Source of the DNA: Panacagrimonas sp052389915
GTDB taxonomy: Bacteria; Pseudomonadota; Gammaproteobacteria; Nevskiales; Nevskiaceae
Assembly (NCBI GenBank): GCA_052389915.1
Contig: JBQTHL010000005.1
Coordinates: 62,001-126,000 of the forward strand
DNA length: 64,000 nucleotides
Direction: 5' to 3'
The notes below the pieces were generated by a model. It had not been told where the DNA came from, ran no database searches, and was given only the letters and a program-made list of their open reading frames with translations. Shown piece after piece: positions 34,128 through 42,972 of the stretch. Numbering within the stretch: the first letter of the stretch is position 1; each line of letters starts with the position of its first letter. Position numbers and translations under genes: made by a program.

Positions 34128-34137
34128 GTCGGTTTCC

Positions 34138-34635
34138 TTAAATAGGGGTCACGAGAAGGGTCTCGATGCGATGGGTGTCGAATACGACGCTGCGACTCTT
34201 CAGCCGCAGCACTGTGTTCACCCGCACCATGGAATCCACATACTTGCCCGCGCTGAACAGGCGGGTTTCGCCGTCCATGCGCGTCTGCATCAAGAGATAG
34301 CTCGTCTGCGAGCGGATGCCCTCGCCATCCCCTTCGAGCAGCACGGGGGAGCCAAGAACGTGTCGGCTGTAATGCGCCGGGTAGATGTTGGCCTTGCGTA
34401 ACGCCACCACGCGGTCCAGCAACATGCCGCGGTTGTCGCAGAACACGATCGAGGCCGACAGGCCAAGATCGACGTTCTCGCGCGGGATGATCCGGTACTC
34501 GCAGTCCTCGGTGAAGAAGTCCGGCCAGAGCTCGAGCCGGTCATCGTCGATGCAGTGCGCGTAGGCGGCGTTGAACTCCGCAATCTCGCTCAGCAGCAAC
34601 TGGCGTTCGGCGTTCATGGCGGCGGGAGGATTCAT
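34138..34635 (-). CDS. Rieske oxygenase beta subunit 2 (carboxylate-type)
   Basis: A 165-residue NTF2-fold subunit. EFNAAYAHCIDDDRLELWPDFFTEDCEYRIIPRENVDLGL and a C-terminal KSRSVVFDTHRIETLLVTPI are shared with beta subunit 5 of this window (47541) and resemble anthranilate/salicylate-type small subunits. It is structural. Its start overlaps the alpha subunit stop by 4 nt. An alternative start at internal Met7 is possible. Confidence 0.86.
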   Translation of the reverse strand: MNPPAAMNAERQLLLSEIAEFNAAYAHCIDDDRLELWPDFFTEDCEYRIIPRENVDLGLSASIVFCDNRGMLLDRVVALRKANIYPAHYSRHVLGSPVLLEGDGEGIRSQTSYLLMQTRMDGETRLFSAGKYVDSMVRVNTVLRLKSRSVVFDTHRIETLLVTPI

Positions 34636-35897
34636 GCCGCGCCTCGCATCAGCCCGAAGTATCCTTTCCAGAATCCACGAACCGCGTTTTCGTCGAGACC
34701 GATGGGCGCTACCTTCGACACCACCTCATTGCCACCCATCTCGATGAGTGAGCTCCAGGTATCGGCGCCGGCCGTGCCCTGCTGGCACAGCTCCACCGCC
34801 TCGCCGTCCTCCATGGAGATGTAGCCCGCGGGACCGACGAGGTTGATGTTGCGGATGCGATGCCGGGTCATGGCGTCGTCGTCGTCCGCATAGCCGAAGT
34901 AGGTCCACACCAACTCGGTCTCGGCCACGCTGCGCGTCACGATCTGGCGCGTTGCAAGGGTGTTCTGGATCTGCTGCAGCACCACCGAGGGAAACAGCGA
35001 CTGGATCAGCAGCGCGATGTTGTCATCGAACTCGGGGCGGAACGCGAGCACGCTGGGATCGCGCAGCATCTCGGTCCCGCCCGAAGCGCCGGACATCTCG
35101 CGGTTCGCCTCCCTCTGATAGTTCTCATAGCCGCCGGCCTGGTTTGGCTTGGACACGGTGAAGGCGTTGTGGAAGCCGGCCTCGTCAACTTCGCCGGCGC
35201 TTTCCTGGCTGGGCCGGTAGATGCCAAAAGTCGGGTAGAACAGGTGCAGCAGGCCGCCGTGATAACCGTCGCGGCTATTCTCGGAATACAGCTTCCAGTT
35301 GCCGCGCATGTTCTGACGCGCGTAGCCGAGCACGCGCACCGGCCGGTTGAAGACGCGACGGATGTAACGGCACATGGCCTCGCCGAGAAATTCTTCCAGC
35401 GGCGGGGTCTTCTCGTCGAAGCTCAGGAACACCATGCCGCACAGGCTCGCCACCCTCAGTTTCTGCAGGCTGTGCTGCGCCATGTCGAAATCCTTCGCCA
35501 TGCCGCCCTCGCCCTTCAGGCCACGCCGGAAGGGAACGCCGCGAAGATTGCCCTGCCCGTCGTAGGCCCACTGGTGGTAGACGCAGACGAATCTGCCGTC
35601 GGCGACCTTGCCGCGCGGCGCGCGGCACACCAGCGCGCCCTTGTGCGCGCAGCGATTCACCCAGGCGTAAAGCGCGTTGTCGGTGCCGCGTGTCACCACC
35701 ACCGGCGTGTCGCCGACGTACGTGGACTTGAACGCGCCCACTCCCTCCAGTTCGGCTTCCAGCGCAACGTAGGACCAGACCGGACCGCGGAAGATGCGGC
35801 GTTGTTCCTCCGCGAAGATGCCGGCGTCGTGGTAGACGCGTGCATCCACCACGTGTGGAGAAGACGTCGCGATGGCGCTGTCCAGCGGTAGTGTCAT
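34632..35897 (-). CDS. Rieske oxygenase alpha subunit 2 (anthranilate/salicylate-type)
   Basis: A 421-residue catalytic subunit. Rieske ligands C83-x-H85 and C105-x2-H108 (NRCAHKGALVC... CVYHQW); mononuclear iron ligands H213 and H218 with Asp210 in NSRDGYHGGLLH. The N-terminal WSYVALEAELEGVGAFKSTYVGDTPVVVTR is close to AndAc-type and salicylate hydroxylase large subunits, so an aromatic carboxylate is the likely substrate. Its start codon shares one base with the stop of the upstream PdxA/TphB-like dehydrogenase (TGATG), suggesting the two act in sequence on one compound. Confidence 0.88.
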   Translation of the reverse strand: MTLPLDSAIATSSPHVVDARVYHDAGIFAEEQRRIFRGPVWSYVALEAELEGVGAFKSTYVGDTPVVVTRGTDNALYAWVNRCAHKGALVCRAPRGKVADGRFVCVYHQWAYDGQGNLRGVPFRRGLKGEGGMAKDFDMAQHSLQKLRVASLCGMVFLSFDEKTPPLEEFLGEAMCRYIRRVFNRPVRVLGYARQNMRGNWKLYSENSRDGYHGGLLHLFYPTFGIYRPSQESAGEVDEAGFHNAFTVSKPNQAGGYENYQREANREMSGASGGTEMLRDPSVLAFRPEFDDNIALLIQSLFPSVVLQQIQNTLATRQIVTRSVAETELVWTYFGYADDDDAMTRHRIRNINLVGPAGYISMEDGEAVELCQQGTAGADTWSSLIEMGGNEVVSKVAPIGLDENAVRGFWKGYFGLMRGAA

Positions 35898-36886
35898 CAC
35901 AATTCCTTGGGAAAGCCGGTCCCAGCCGCGAGGCTGCCGGCGGCGCGCATGGCATTGAGCACCATGCGGTGATCGGCAATGCCCTTGCCCACGATGTCGT
36001 GGGCCGTGCCGTGCGCAACCGAGAGGTGCACGTAGGGCGGTCCGACGATGACGACCGAGTTGCCGGAGAAGCCCCAGGTCTTGATCGCGATATGTCCCTG
36101 GTCGTGGTACATCGCCAGCACCGCGTCGTAGCGACCCTCGATGCACTGGCGAAAGACCGAGTCGGGACTGACTGGCCCTTCTGCATTTACGCCCTGTGCG
36201 ATCGCGCGGAGTACGCCGGGCGTGATCGCACGTTCCTCTTCCTCGCCGGTCGCGTGCGGATTCAGGCCGGCGACACCGATACGCGGCGCAGCCAGACCCC
36301 AGGCGCGCAGACGGTCGTCGAGCGTGATGATCGATCTGGCGACGAGGTCTTCGCTCATCAGTTCGCAGACCTGTCGCAGCGACATGTGATCCGTGACGTG
36401 CATGACTCTCAGCGGACCGCTGACCAGACACAGATAACTCTCGCCCGGCGTGACCTTGACCACCTTGTCGAGCACGCCGGCTTTCTTCATCGCAACCGTG
36501 CTGATCGGGCCCATCACCGTGGCAGCGAGTGTGCCGTCGCGCGCGAGACGATCGGCCTCGTCCAGCCATACCCCGCTCGCACGCCCGCAGGCGGCATTGT
36601 CCTGGCCCGGCGTGATGTCGTTCGGGTCGAGGGCGCCGGAATCGAGGATCTCGATGACGTTCGACGAATCGCACAATTCCGCGACAGAGCGGATGGTCCT
36701 TACTTCGGCAGACACCCCGGCGATGCGTATCGCCTGCTCCATCGATGCGTGGCTGCCGATGAGCACGGGCCGCGAGAACTCGTGCACTGCGCCGCTGCAC
36801 CAGGCTTTGGCCACGACCTCGGGGCCGATCCCGCAGGGATCGCCAATGACGGTGCCGACCAGCGGCCTTTTCGTGGAGACGCTCAT
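35897..36886 (-). CDS. PdxA-family dehydrogenase, probably a cis-diol carboxylate dehydrogenase (TphB-like)
   Basis: A 329-residue member of the 4-hydroxythreonine-4-phosphate dehydrogenase family. GDPCGIGPE is at 15-23 and the metal-binding histidines are H167 (TDHMSL), H211 (NPHATGEE) and H261 (MYHDQGH). The phosphate-binding GHTE motif of true PdxA is missing; TPGESYL stands in its place. The terephthalate enzyme TphB, which oxidatively decarboxylates a dihydrodiol dicarboxylate, is of this family. Coupling to a carboxylate-type Rieske oxygenase supports a similar role here. It is an inferred function, not a vitamin B6 gene. Confidence 0.8.
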   Translation of the reverse strand: MSVSTKRPLVGTVIGDPCGIGPEVVAKAWCSGAVHEFSRPVLIGSHASMEQAIRIAGVSAEVRTIRSVAELCDSSNVIEILDSGALDPNDITPGQDNAACGRASGVWLDEADRLARDGTLAATVMGPISTVAMKKAGVLDKVVKVTPGESYLCLVSGPLRVMHVTDHMSLRQVCELMSEDLVARSIITLDDRLRAWGLAAPRIGVAGLNPHATGEEEERAITPGVLRAIAQGVNAEGPVSPDSVFRQCIEGRYDAVLAMYHDQGHIAIKTWGFSGNSVVIVGPPYVHLSVAHGTAHDIVGKGIADHRMVLNAMRAAGSLAAGTGFPKEL

Positions 36887-36899
36887 CTGGATGCGAGCA

Positions 36900-37391
36900 T
36901 CAGAACGGATAGACGATATAGCGCGGCAGCACCGTGGTGTCGTATACCGCGCGCTTGCTCAGGAAGCGCGGCTCGCCACGGTCGAGCACCACGCTGTCCT
37001 CGTACTGGCCCACGGCGAGCAGGTTGGAACTGCCGCCCTCCGGCGTGATCGCGATACTGAAATTGGAGACCACACGCAGCTGGCCGCTGTCGATGTGCGG
37101 CTTGCCGATTCGCTGTGCGAAGTGGCGCGTACGATACGGCTGGAACGTTCCGGTCCAGACCTTGGTGATGAAGGTGACGCGATCGATCAGCCGTGCGCGG
37201 CAATCGTCCAGCATCAGCGCGATCTCCAAACCGCGCTCCACATTCTCGGCCGCGATGCAGTAGTACGAGGAGACGGGATCCTGGCAGAAGCAGTCCAGCC
37301 ACGCGTCGAGATCGCGACGATCCAGGGCCTCGATATAGCGGCGCTGCAGATCGTCGATCTGGCGCAGCGAATCTTCGTCTGTGCTGAGCAT
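36900..37391 (-). CDS. Rieske oxygenase beta subunit 3
   Basis: A 163-residue NTF2-fold subunit starting MLSTDEDSLRQIDDLQRRYIEALDRRDLDAWLDCF. The core reads AAENVERGLEIALMLDDCRARLIDRVTFITKVW and the end PRFLSKRAVYDTTVLPRYIVYPF. It starts on the last base of its alpha subunit's stop codon (TGATG at 37389-37393). It is structural. It is followed after 13 nt by the PdxA/TphB-like gene. Confidence 0.85.
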   Translation of the reverse strand: MLSTDEDSLRQIDDLQRRYIEALDRRDLDAWLDCFCQDPVSSYYCIAAENVERGLEIALMLDDCRARLIDRVTFITKVWTGTFQPYRTRHFAQRIGKPHIDSGQLRVVSNFSIAITPEGGSSNLLAVGQYEDSVVLDRGEPRFLSKRAVYDTTVLPRYIVYPF

Positions 37392-38575
37392 CAGGCCACC
37401 TCCGCTCGCGTGAAGCCCATCAGGTGGCAGTAGTAGCTCCACTTGGGCAGGTTGCCGGCCTCGTCATTCTGCTTGACGTCGAACCAGATCTCGTCCAGCC
37501 GCTTGACACCTTTCTGGAACGCGGCGTTTCCCGGCGTGTGACTGCCGACGTGGATGCGTTGGAAGATCGAGGCGTCTTCCATGCTGACCATGCCGCAGGG
37601 GCCGAGCAGGTTGGAGGACTGGCGGATGCGATGGCGCACCAGTTCCTCGCTATCGTCGACATGCGAGAAGTAGGCGTAGTGCACCTCGGTGCACTCGACG
37701 TTGATCGGCGTGGCGAAGCGCACGTTGATCACGTCCATGTGCTTGGTGATGACGGTCTGTGGAAACAATTGCGTGATCCGCGATCCGGTTTCGGCACTCG
37801 TAGCCATCAGATCGATCAGGGTCGTGTCCTTGAGGAAGTCGCGGTTCACGACGGGCTTGAGCTGCGATTCGAAGGCTAGGTGACCGTTCGTCGTCGGATG
37901 CTGCTTGCCCTGCCCGCCTTGCCACCCGAGCAGGCGAAACCCCATGTGCAGCAGGGGTGCGTGATAGCCATCGTTGTCCGAATAGGCCTTCCAGTTCGAG
38001 GCGTAGCGCACTTTCTGATAACCCAGCAGCTTGAGCCGGCCGTCGCCGCCGAGCGCACCGGACAGTGTATTGGCCACACTGCCGATCCAGGTTTCCAGCG
38101 GCGGCGTTTGCGCACTCGCGGTCGCGAAAATCAGGCCGCAGAACTCCGCGGTGCGCAGCTCACGCAGGCCGTAGTTTTTCTTGTCGAAGCCGGGCGAAAA
38201 ATCCTCGGACCCAGGGCAGGCGGCCAGTTCGCCGGTGGTGCGGAACATCCAGCGGTGATACGGGCACTCGAAGGCCTTGCGATTGCCGCAACTCGCGGTC
38301 TCGACCTGGTTGCCCCGGTGCGTGCAACTGTTGAGGAACACGCGAATCCTACCGTCTTCGCCGTGCGTCACGATGGTCGGCATGCGCCCGAGCTGCATGG
38401 TCTTGAAATCGCCGGCCTTGGGAATCTCCGCGCGATGCGCCAGCGCGTGCCACTGCGCGCCATGAAAAATGGCTTCGATCTCGCGCTCATACAGCGCCGG
38501 GTCGGTGAAAACGGCTTTCGGAATCTCGTTGACCGCATGCGGCCATTGAATGGCTGCGCTCATGGCGTTGGTCAT
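37391..38575 (-). CDS. Rieske oxygenase alpha subunit 3
   Basis: A 394-residue, comparatively short catalytic subunit. Rieske ligands C84-x-H86 and C104-x2-H107; the second half is CPYHRWM, where nearly all relatives have YHGW. Iron ligands H205 and H210 with Asp202 in DNDGYHAPLLH. The best fit is the aromatic-carboxylate group. It starts at 38575, overlapping the BenD-like SDR stop by 4 nt, so the SDR likely oxidises its diol product. The C-terminal half contains STEHYAYFSHVDD-like sequence common to anthranilate-type enzymes. Confidence 0.86.
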   Translation of the reverse strand: MTNAMSAAIQWPHAVNEIPKAVFTDPALYEREIEAIFHGAQWHALAHRAEIPKAGDFKTMQLGRMPTIVTHGEDGRIRVFLNSCTHRGNQVETASCGNRKAFECPYHRWMFRTTGELAACPGSEDFSPGFDKKNYGLRELRTAEFCGLIFATASAQTPPLETWIGSVANTLSGALGGDGRLKLLGYQKVRYASNWKAYSDNDGYHAPLLHMGFRLLGWQGGQGKQHPTTNGHLAFESQLKPVVNRDFLKDTTLIDLMATSAETGSRITQLFPQTVITKHMDVINVRFATPINVECTEVHYAYFSHVDDSEELVRHRIRQSSNLLGPCGMVSMEDASIFQRIHVGSHTPGNAAFQKGVKRLDEIWFDVKQNDEAGNLPKWSYYCHLMGFTRAEVA

Positions 38576-39387
38576 GGAACTTTCTCCAGATAGTCGGACA
38601 AGCGTCGGCCGCGACGGCCGGTGTTGATGATCTCGCCCGTGAGGTGCGAGGCGTCGTCCGAAGCCAGGAAGGCCACGACCGCGGCCTGCTCTTCGGCACT
38701 GGAGAATCGGCCCATGAGGTCTTCGCCTCCGATGAGCTTCATGAACTGCCGCTCCCACTCCTGCTCCTGCGCGTTCAGTGCGCGCGCCAGCCGCGGCGTC
38801 TTGCGCTCCGGGGCCGTCGTGCCGCCGAGCGCCACACAGTTGACGCGGATACTGAGGTCCACGGTCTCGGCCGCGAGCGCAGTGGTCAGCGCCGCGACCG
38901 CGCCCTTGCAGGCGGAGTACGGCACACGATAGACGCCGTCCACCGCGTTGGAACCGATGTTGACGATGGCGCCACCGGTCTCGCGCATCGCACGCACTGC
39001 GGCATGGGCGGTCCACAGCATGGGCCAGAACGAGCGCTCGACTTCCTGGCGGATCTCATCGGGGCTGTAATGCCAGAAAGGCTTTTTCCAGATCGTGCCG
39101 CCGACGTTGTTCACTACCACGTCGAGCCGGCCGAACTCGCGACGCGCAAGCGCCATCACCTCAATCGCCGCCGCGGACTGGGCCAGATCCGCACAGGCCA
39201 CACGCGCCTCGATACCCTTGCTGCGCAGCATCTCGACCGCCTCGCGCGCCGGTCCTTCGGCGACATCGGCAATCACGATGCGTCCACCTTCCTGTCCGAT
39301 GCGCTCTGCACAGGCATAGCCCACGCCCTGCGCCGCGCCGGTGACGACTGCAACACGACCGCCGAAGCGTGCAAGTGCCGTGCTCAT
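38572..39387 (-). CDS. benD: BenD-like cis-diol carboxylate dehydrogenase (SDR)
   Basis: A 271-residue SDR closely matching BenD/XylL in diagnostic places: VTGAAQGVG near residue 15, VNNVGGTIWKKPFWHYSPDEI, the catalytic SNAVDGVYRVPYSACKG, and VALGGTTAPERKTPR, which parallels the GGTEAPPRRVPR of BenD. BenD oxidises and decarboxylates 1,6-dihydroxycyclohexadiene-1-carboxylate to catechol. Start at 39387, overlapping the GMC gene by 4 nt. It is adjacent to alpha subunit 3, whereas the BenA-type alpha subunit of this window is 12 kb away at 50560. Confidence 0.85.
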   Translation of the reverse strand: MSTALARFGGRVAVVTGAAQGVGYACAERIGQEGGRIVIADVAEGPAREAVEMLRSKGIEARVACADLAQSAAAIEVMALARREFGRLDVVVNNVGGTIWKKPFWHYSPDEIRQEVERSFWPMLWTAHAAVRAMRETGGAIVNIGSNAVDGVYRVPYSACKGAVAALTTALAAETVDLSIRVNCVALGGTTAPERKTPRLARALNAQEQEWERQFMKLIGGEDLMGRFSSAEEQAAVVAFLASDDASHLTGEIINTGRRGRRLSDYLEKVP

Positions 39388-40997
39388 CGCGCGTCCTCGC
39401 GGATCAGATCCGAAGCCCGCCACGCCACTGCGAGCGTCGCCGCATGCGTGTGTGCAGAGACCTGCGTCGGGAACACCGAGGCGTCGATCACGCGCAGTCC
39501 CTCGATGCCGTGCACGCGCAGACGCTCGTCCACCGCCCCGATGCCTTCGGGGCCGATGCGACAGGTACCTACGGGATGCATGACCGGCCCGCCGAAGCGG
39601 CGATGGAAATCGAGCACCTGCTCGTCGGTCTGCACCGAGAGTCCGGGCGCGGTTTCCTCGGGCGCGTATCCGGCGAGCGCCTTTTCGGCCACCAGGCTGC
39701 GGATGTAACGCAGGATGCGTGCGCTCGTGGCGCGATCTGCCGGAGCGGACAGGAAATTGGGCCGGATGCGCGGCGACACGTTCGGGTCCTTTGATCTGAT
39801 CTCGATGCTGCCCAGGCTCTCCGGGCGCAACTGGTAGCCGAAGATCTGGAAGCCGTGTCCGTCCTCGAAGTCCATGCTCAGCTTGCCGGGCTTGACCAGG
39901 AAAGGCGCCATCACGAGCTCCGCGTCGGGTCGGTCCAGCGACGGATCGGTGCGCACGAAGGCCACCGCATCGTGCGAGCCCGTTGCCATCAGACCGCGCT
40001 TCGAAATCAGGTACTGCATCATGTTGCGCACGAGGCGCAGGCCGCTGAATTCCGGGTTGAGACTGACCGGCTGATTGATTCGGTACTGCACGACCATCAT
40101 GCGGTGCTCGCGCAGGTGTGCGCCGACCGCGGGAGAGTCGAGCACCACCGGCACCCCGCAGTTCCGCAGCACCGCGCCGGGCCCGACGCCGGACACCTGG
40201 AGCAGTTGCGGCGACTGGATCGCGCCGGCGGCCACGAGCACCTCGGCGCGTGCGCGAACACTCTGCTTCACGCCTTTGCGCGTGCAGCTCACGCCGACTG
40301 CACGGCGGCCCTCGAACAGGATTTTCTCGACGAAGGTATCGGCCCAGATCTCGAGATTCTTCCTGGCGCGCACGGCGGGCGATAGAAAGGACACCGAGGC
40401 ATCCGCACGCTCACCGTTCTTGATGTTCAAGGTGACGTAGCCGATGCCTTCCTGCTCGGGACGGTTGATGTCCTGGCGCCTGGGCAGGCCGAGCGCAGCA
40501 CCGGCATCGATGAAAGCATCGACCAGGGGATGCGGATTCGGGTGTGTGCTGACATGCAGCGGGCCACCGACGCCGCGCACGTCGTCGGCACCTAGCTCGT
40601 GGTCTTCAAAGGCCTTGAAACAGGGCGCGAGCGCCTTCCAGCCCCAGCCGTTCGCACCGCAGGCTTCCCAGTGGTCGAAATCCTGTGGCTGGCCGCGGGT
40701 GTAGAACTGGCCATTGATCGCACTCGACCCGCCGACCATGCGGCCGCGCGGCCAGGATTCGGACTCGCCACCCGTGCCCTCTTCGGGTTCGGTCTCGAAG
40801 CGGCGCACACGCACCGTGTCGAAGATCAGCTTGCCGAAGCCCTTGGGCATGCGCACGATGAAATCGCGCCGGTCGGGGCCCGCCTCGATCAGCAACACGC
40901 GGCGCGATGGGTCCTCGCTGAGGCGGTGCGCGAGCACGCAACCCGCGGAGCCGGCGCCGACGATGATGAAGTCGAAGCCCGGTGCGTCGGCTTGCAT
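39384..40997 (-). CDS. GMC oxidoreductase (choline dehydrogenase-like)
   Basis: A 537-residue flavoprotein. The FAD motif IIVGAGSAGCVLAHRLSED is at residues 11-29, GRMVGGSSAINGQFYTRG is the GMC signature, and the active-site pair is in GGPVMHPVGTCRIG and SAHTHAATLAVAW (His-His, as in aryl-alcohol oxidase, not His-Asn). It would oxidise an alcohol to an aldehyde, perhaps an aromatic side-chain alcohol. It lies 3 nt from beta subunit 4 and overlaps the BenD-like gene, so it is part of the block. Confidence 0.86.
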   Translation of the reverse strand: MQADAPGFDFIIVGAGSAGCVLAHRLSEDPSRRVLLIEAGPDRRDFIVRMPKGFGKLIFDTVRVRRFETEPEEGTGGESESWPRGRMVGGSSAINGQFYTRGQPQDFDHWEACGANGWGWKALAPCFKAFEDHELGADDVRGVGGPLHVSTHPNPHPLVDAFIDAGAALGLPRRQDINRPEQEGIGYVTLNIKNGERADASVSFLSPAVRARKNLEIWADTFVEKILFEGRRAVGVSCTRKGVKQSVRARAEVLVAAGAIQSPQLLQVSGVGPGAVLRNCGVPVVLDSPAVGAHLREHRMMVVQYRINQPVSLNPEFSGLRLVRNMMQYLISKRGLMATGSHDAVAFVRTDPSLDRPDAELVMAPFLVKPGKLSMDFEDGHGFQIFGYQLRPESLGSIEIRSKDPNVSPRIRPNFLSAPADRATSARILRYIRSLVAEKALAGYAPEETAPGLSVQTDEQVLDFHRRFGGPVMHPVGTCRIGPEGIGAVDERLRVHGIEGLRVIDASVFPTQVSAHTHAATLAVAWRASDLIREDAR

Positions 40998-41000
40998 GAC

Positions 41001-41546
41001 TCAGAGGAAGAACAGCAGGTTCTTGCCTTGCACGAAGCGCTGGCCGTAGACCACGTTGCGCGAATACAGACGCAGCGCGCCATCGTCGCCGCGGCGCAGC
41101 ACGTCGTCCCGCCGGTAGTGAAACTGGTCCGACTCGTATACGCGGCGGTCGCGGATCATCAGCACGTTCGAATACACGCGCAGGTCACCGGGCTTCTCGT
41201 CTTCGAACACCTCGATGTTGGAGACGTAGTAGATCAGCGTCTCTGGCGGGTCGGAACGCCACTGCAGGCCGGACTCGGGCTGCGCCACGCGCCTGTCGAG
41301 CGCGGAGTAGTCGTCATCGAAATGGAATACCTCGTTCGGCTGCGCGTAACGCCTGTCCTTGGACGATCGCAACTGCCGGCTCGAGACGCGGTAAGCGATT
41401 TCGGGATGCACCATCTCGTTGAGCCAGACGCGCTCCTGCGCGGTGCCGAGCAGGCGCGCTTCCAGATACAGGAAGGCCGCAGCCTCCGAGTGCACCGCCT
41501 CGCTGACCTTGGCCGCGGCCCGCACGGCCGTCTTCGTTTCTGCCAT
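41001..41546 (-). CDS. Rieske oxygenase beta subunit 4 (naphthalene dioxygenase-type)
   Basis: A 181-residue small subunit: FLYLEARLLGTAQERVWLNEMVHPEIAYRVSSRQLRSSKD, DDDYSALDRRVAQPESGLQWRSDPPETLIYYVSNIEVFE and a C-terminal SRNVVYGQRFVQGKNLLFFL. These match NahAd/PhnAd-type beta subunits. It pairs with alpha subunit 4, 39 nt upstream. Confidence 0.88.
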   Translation of the reverse strand: MAETKTAVRAAAKVSEAVHSEAAAFLYLEARLLGTAQERVWLNEMVHPEIAYRVSSRQLRSSKDRRYAQPNEVFHFDDDYSALDRRVAQPESGLQWRSDPPETLIYYVSNIEVFEDEKPGDLRVYSNVLMIRDRRVYESDQFHYRRDDVLRRGDDGALRLYSRNVVYGQRFVQGKNLLFFL

Positions 41547-41585
41547 GACTGTTTCCTCGAATGGTTCGATGAATGACTCGGCGGA

Positions 41586-42950
41586 TCAGGCTGCCGCGGC
41601 TTTTCTGGTTTCTTCGACTGAGACCTCACCCAGCAGCGGCTCAAACCATTTGGCGTTGTTGGAGCGCACGTCCGCCCAGGATTTCGCGTCGAGGATTTCC
41701 TGGTAAAAGCGGTAGAAGCCGCGGTAGCTGGTCTCGCCGATCGCCGAGTCGCCGACCACGCCCGGCAGTTCCGGATCGATGCGGTCGCCGCCCAGACCCA
41801 TCTGGCTGTTGAGCGTGCCCTTGCGCGTGACAAAGCCACGATTCAGGTGCGTCATGGTTTCCATGTTGTCGCTGTCGTCGGCCTCGAACATGCCAGCGGT
41901 GCCGAAGGTGCGGTGCATCACCTTGGCGATGCCTGCCTTCATTTCAGCGGGCATGTCCTTCTCGACGATGGTCCAGGTGAAGGCCTCGATCTGGCCCGGA
42001 CCGCGCGGCGCCCACATCTTGAAACTGTGGGTGCCCCAGAGGTAGGAATTGTTGGGGAAGATCGAGGAGTTCAGATGCGAGCCGTAGAAGCGCGCACGCA
42101 AAACGCCGAGCTTCTTCTCGATCAGCGGCTTCTTGCGCGCATGCCAGGCGTAGATTTCCCCGATCATGTCGGACAGCAGCGCAGGGCCCGCGTCGTAGAG
42201 GATGCCGATGCCATGCCCATGCCGCGTGGTGATCTGCAGGCCTGCACCTTCCGGCGGCAGCGCCGCGTTGCCTGCCAGTGTCTGCAGCGGCCCGGGCAGC
42301 ACCTTGAGGCCGGCCGCATGCGTCCAGCCCACGTGATAGGCGTCGCCACAGAAATTCTCGGTGGGCGTCTTCCAGTTGCAGTCGAGGACGGAGCGGCTGG
42401 GAGGACCGATCAGCTCGACGCCGCCGGTCGCGTCCATCCAGATGTCCAGATACCACTTCATCTCGCCCAGGTAATCGGACAGCGAGGGCGCGTCCTTGTC
42501 GAAGCAGCCGTAGACGAAGCCGTGATAGCTCTCCACCCGGGCCTCGATCAGGCCGTTGACGGACTTGTCGAGCCTGTTGCGGTACAGCTCCTTTTCGAAC
42601 GGGACGCTCCCCAACTTGCCGTCCACGCCGTACGACCAGCCGTGGTAGCTGCACACGAAGCTGCGCGTATTGCCGGCCTCCACCGGGCAGACCTGTGCCC
42701 CGCGATGGCGGCAGGAATTGATGAAGGCCTTGATGCTGCCGTCCTTCTGTCGCGCGACGATGACATCATCCTCCCCCATCTTGGTGGTGATGAAGTCGCC
42801 GTGATTGGGGATCGCGCTGTCGTGCGTCAGGAACAGCCAGCAGCGCGCAAAAATGCGCTCCAGTTCCATCTCATAGATATCGCGGTCGAAGAAAACCCGC
42901 TTGCTCTGGATGCCGTTGCGGACATCGACCAGGTTGTCGAACTTAGCCAT
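41586..42950 (-). CDS. Rieske oxygenase alpha subunit 4 (naphthalene/PAH dioxygenase-type)
   Basis: A 454-residue catalytic subunit starting MAKFDNLVDV at 42950. Rieske ligands C80-x-H82 and C100-x2-H103; iron ligands H206 and H211 with Asp203 in FCGDAYHVGWTH. GEDDVIVARQKDGSIKAF, GSVPFEKELY, RVESYHGFVYGCFD and GGVELIGPPSRSV are strikingly close to NahAc/PhnAc proteins, so cis-dihydroxylation of a polycyclic arene is the likely reaction. It is 22 nt from the NahD-like isomerase and followed by its beta subunit. Confidence 0.9.
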   Translation of the reverse strand: MAKFDNLVDVRNGIQSKRVFFDRDIYEMELERIFARCWLFLTHDSAIPNHGDFITTKMGEDDVIVARQKDGSIKAFINSCRHRGAQVCPVEAGNTRSFVCSYHGWSYGVDGKLGSVPFEKELYRNRLDKSVNGLIEARVESYHGFVYGCFDKDAPSLSDYLGEMKWYLDIWMDATGGVELIGPPSRSVLDCNWKTPTENFCGDAYHVGWTHAAGLKVLPGPLQTLAGNAALPPEGAGLQITTRHGHGIGILYDAGPALLSDMIGEIYAWHARKKPLIEKKLGVLRARFYGSHLNSSIFPNNSYLWGTHSFKMWAPRGPGQIEAFTWTIVEKDMPAEMKAGIAKVMHRTFGTAGMFEADDSDNMETMTHLNRGFVTRKGTLNSQMGLGGDRIDPELPGVVGDSAIGETSYRGFYRFYQEILDAKSWADVRSNNAKWFEPLLGEVSVEETRKAAAA

Positions 42951-42972
42951 CGTGTACTCCTCGTGTCGCCGC

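Noticed and set aside
35897..36886. Reading the PdxA-family gene as vitamin B6 biosynthesis
   Set aside because: The GHTE phosphate-binding motif is missing and the gene is coupled to an aromatic-carboxylate oxygenase.
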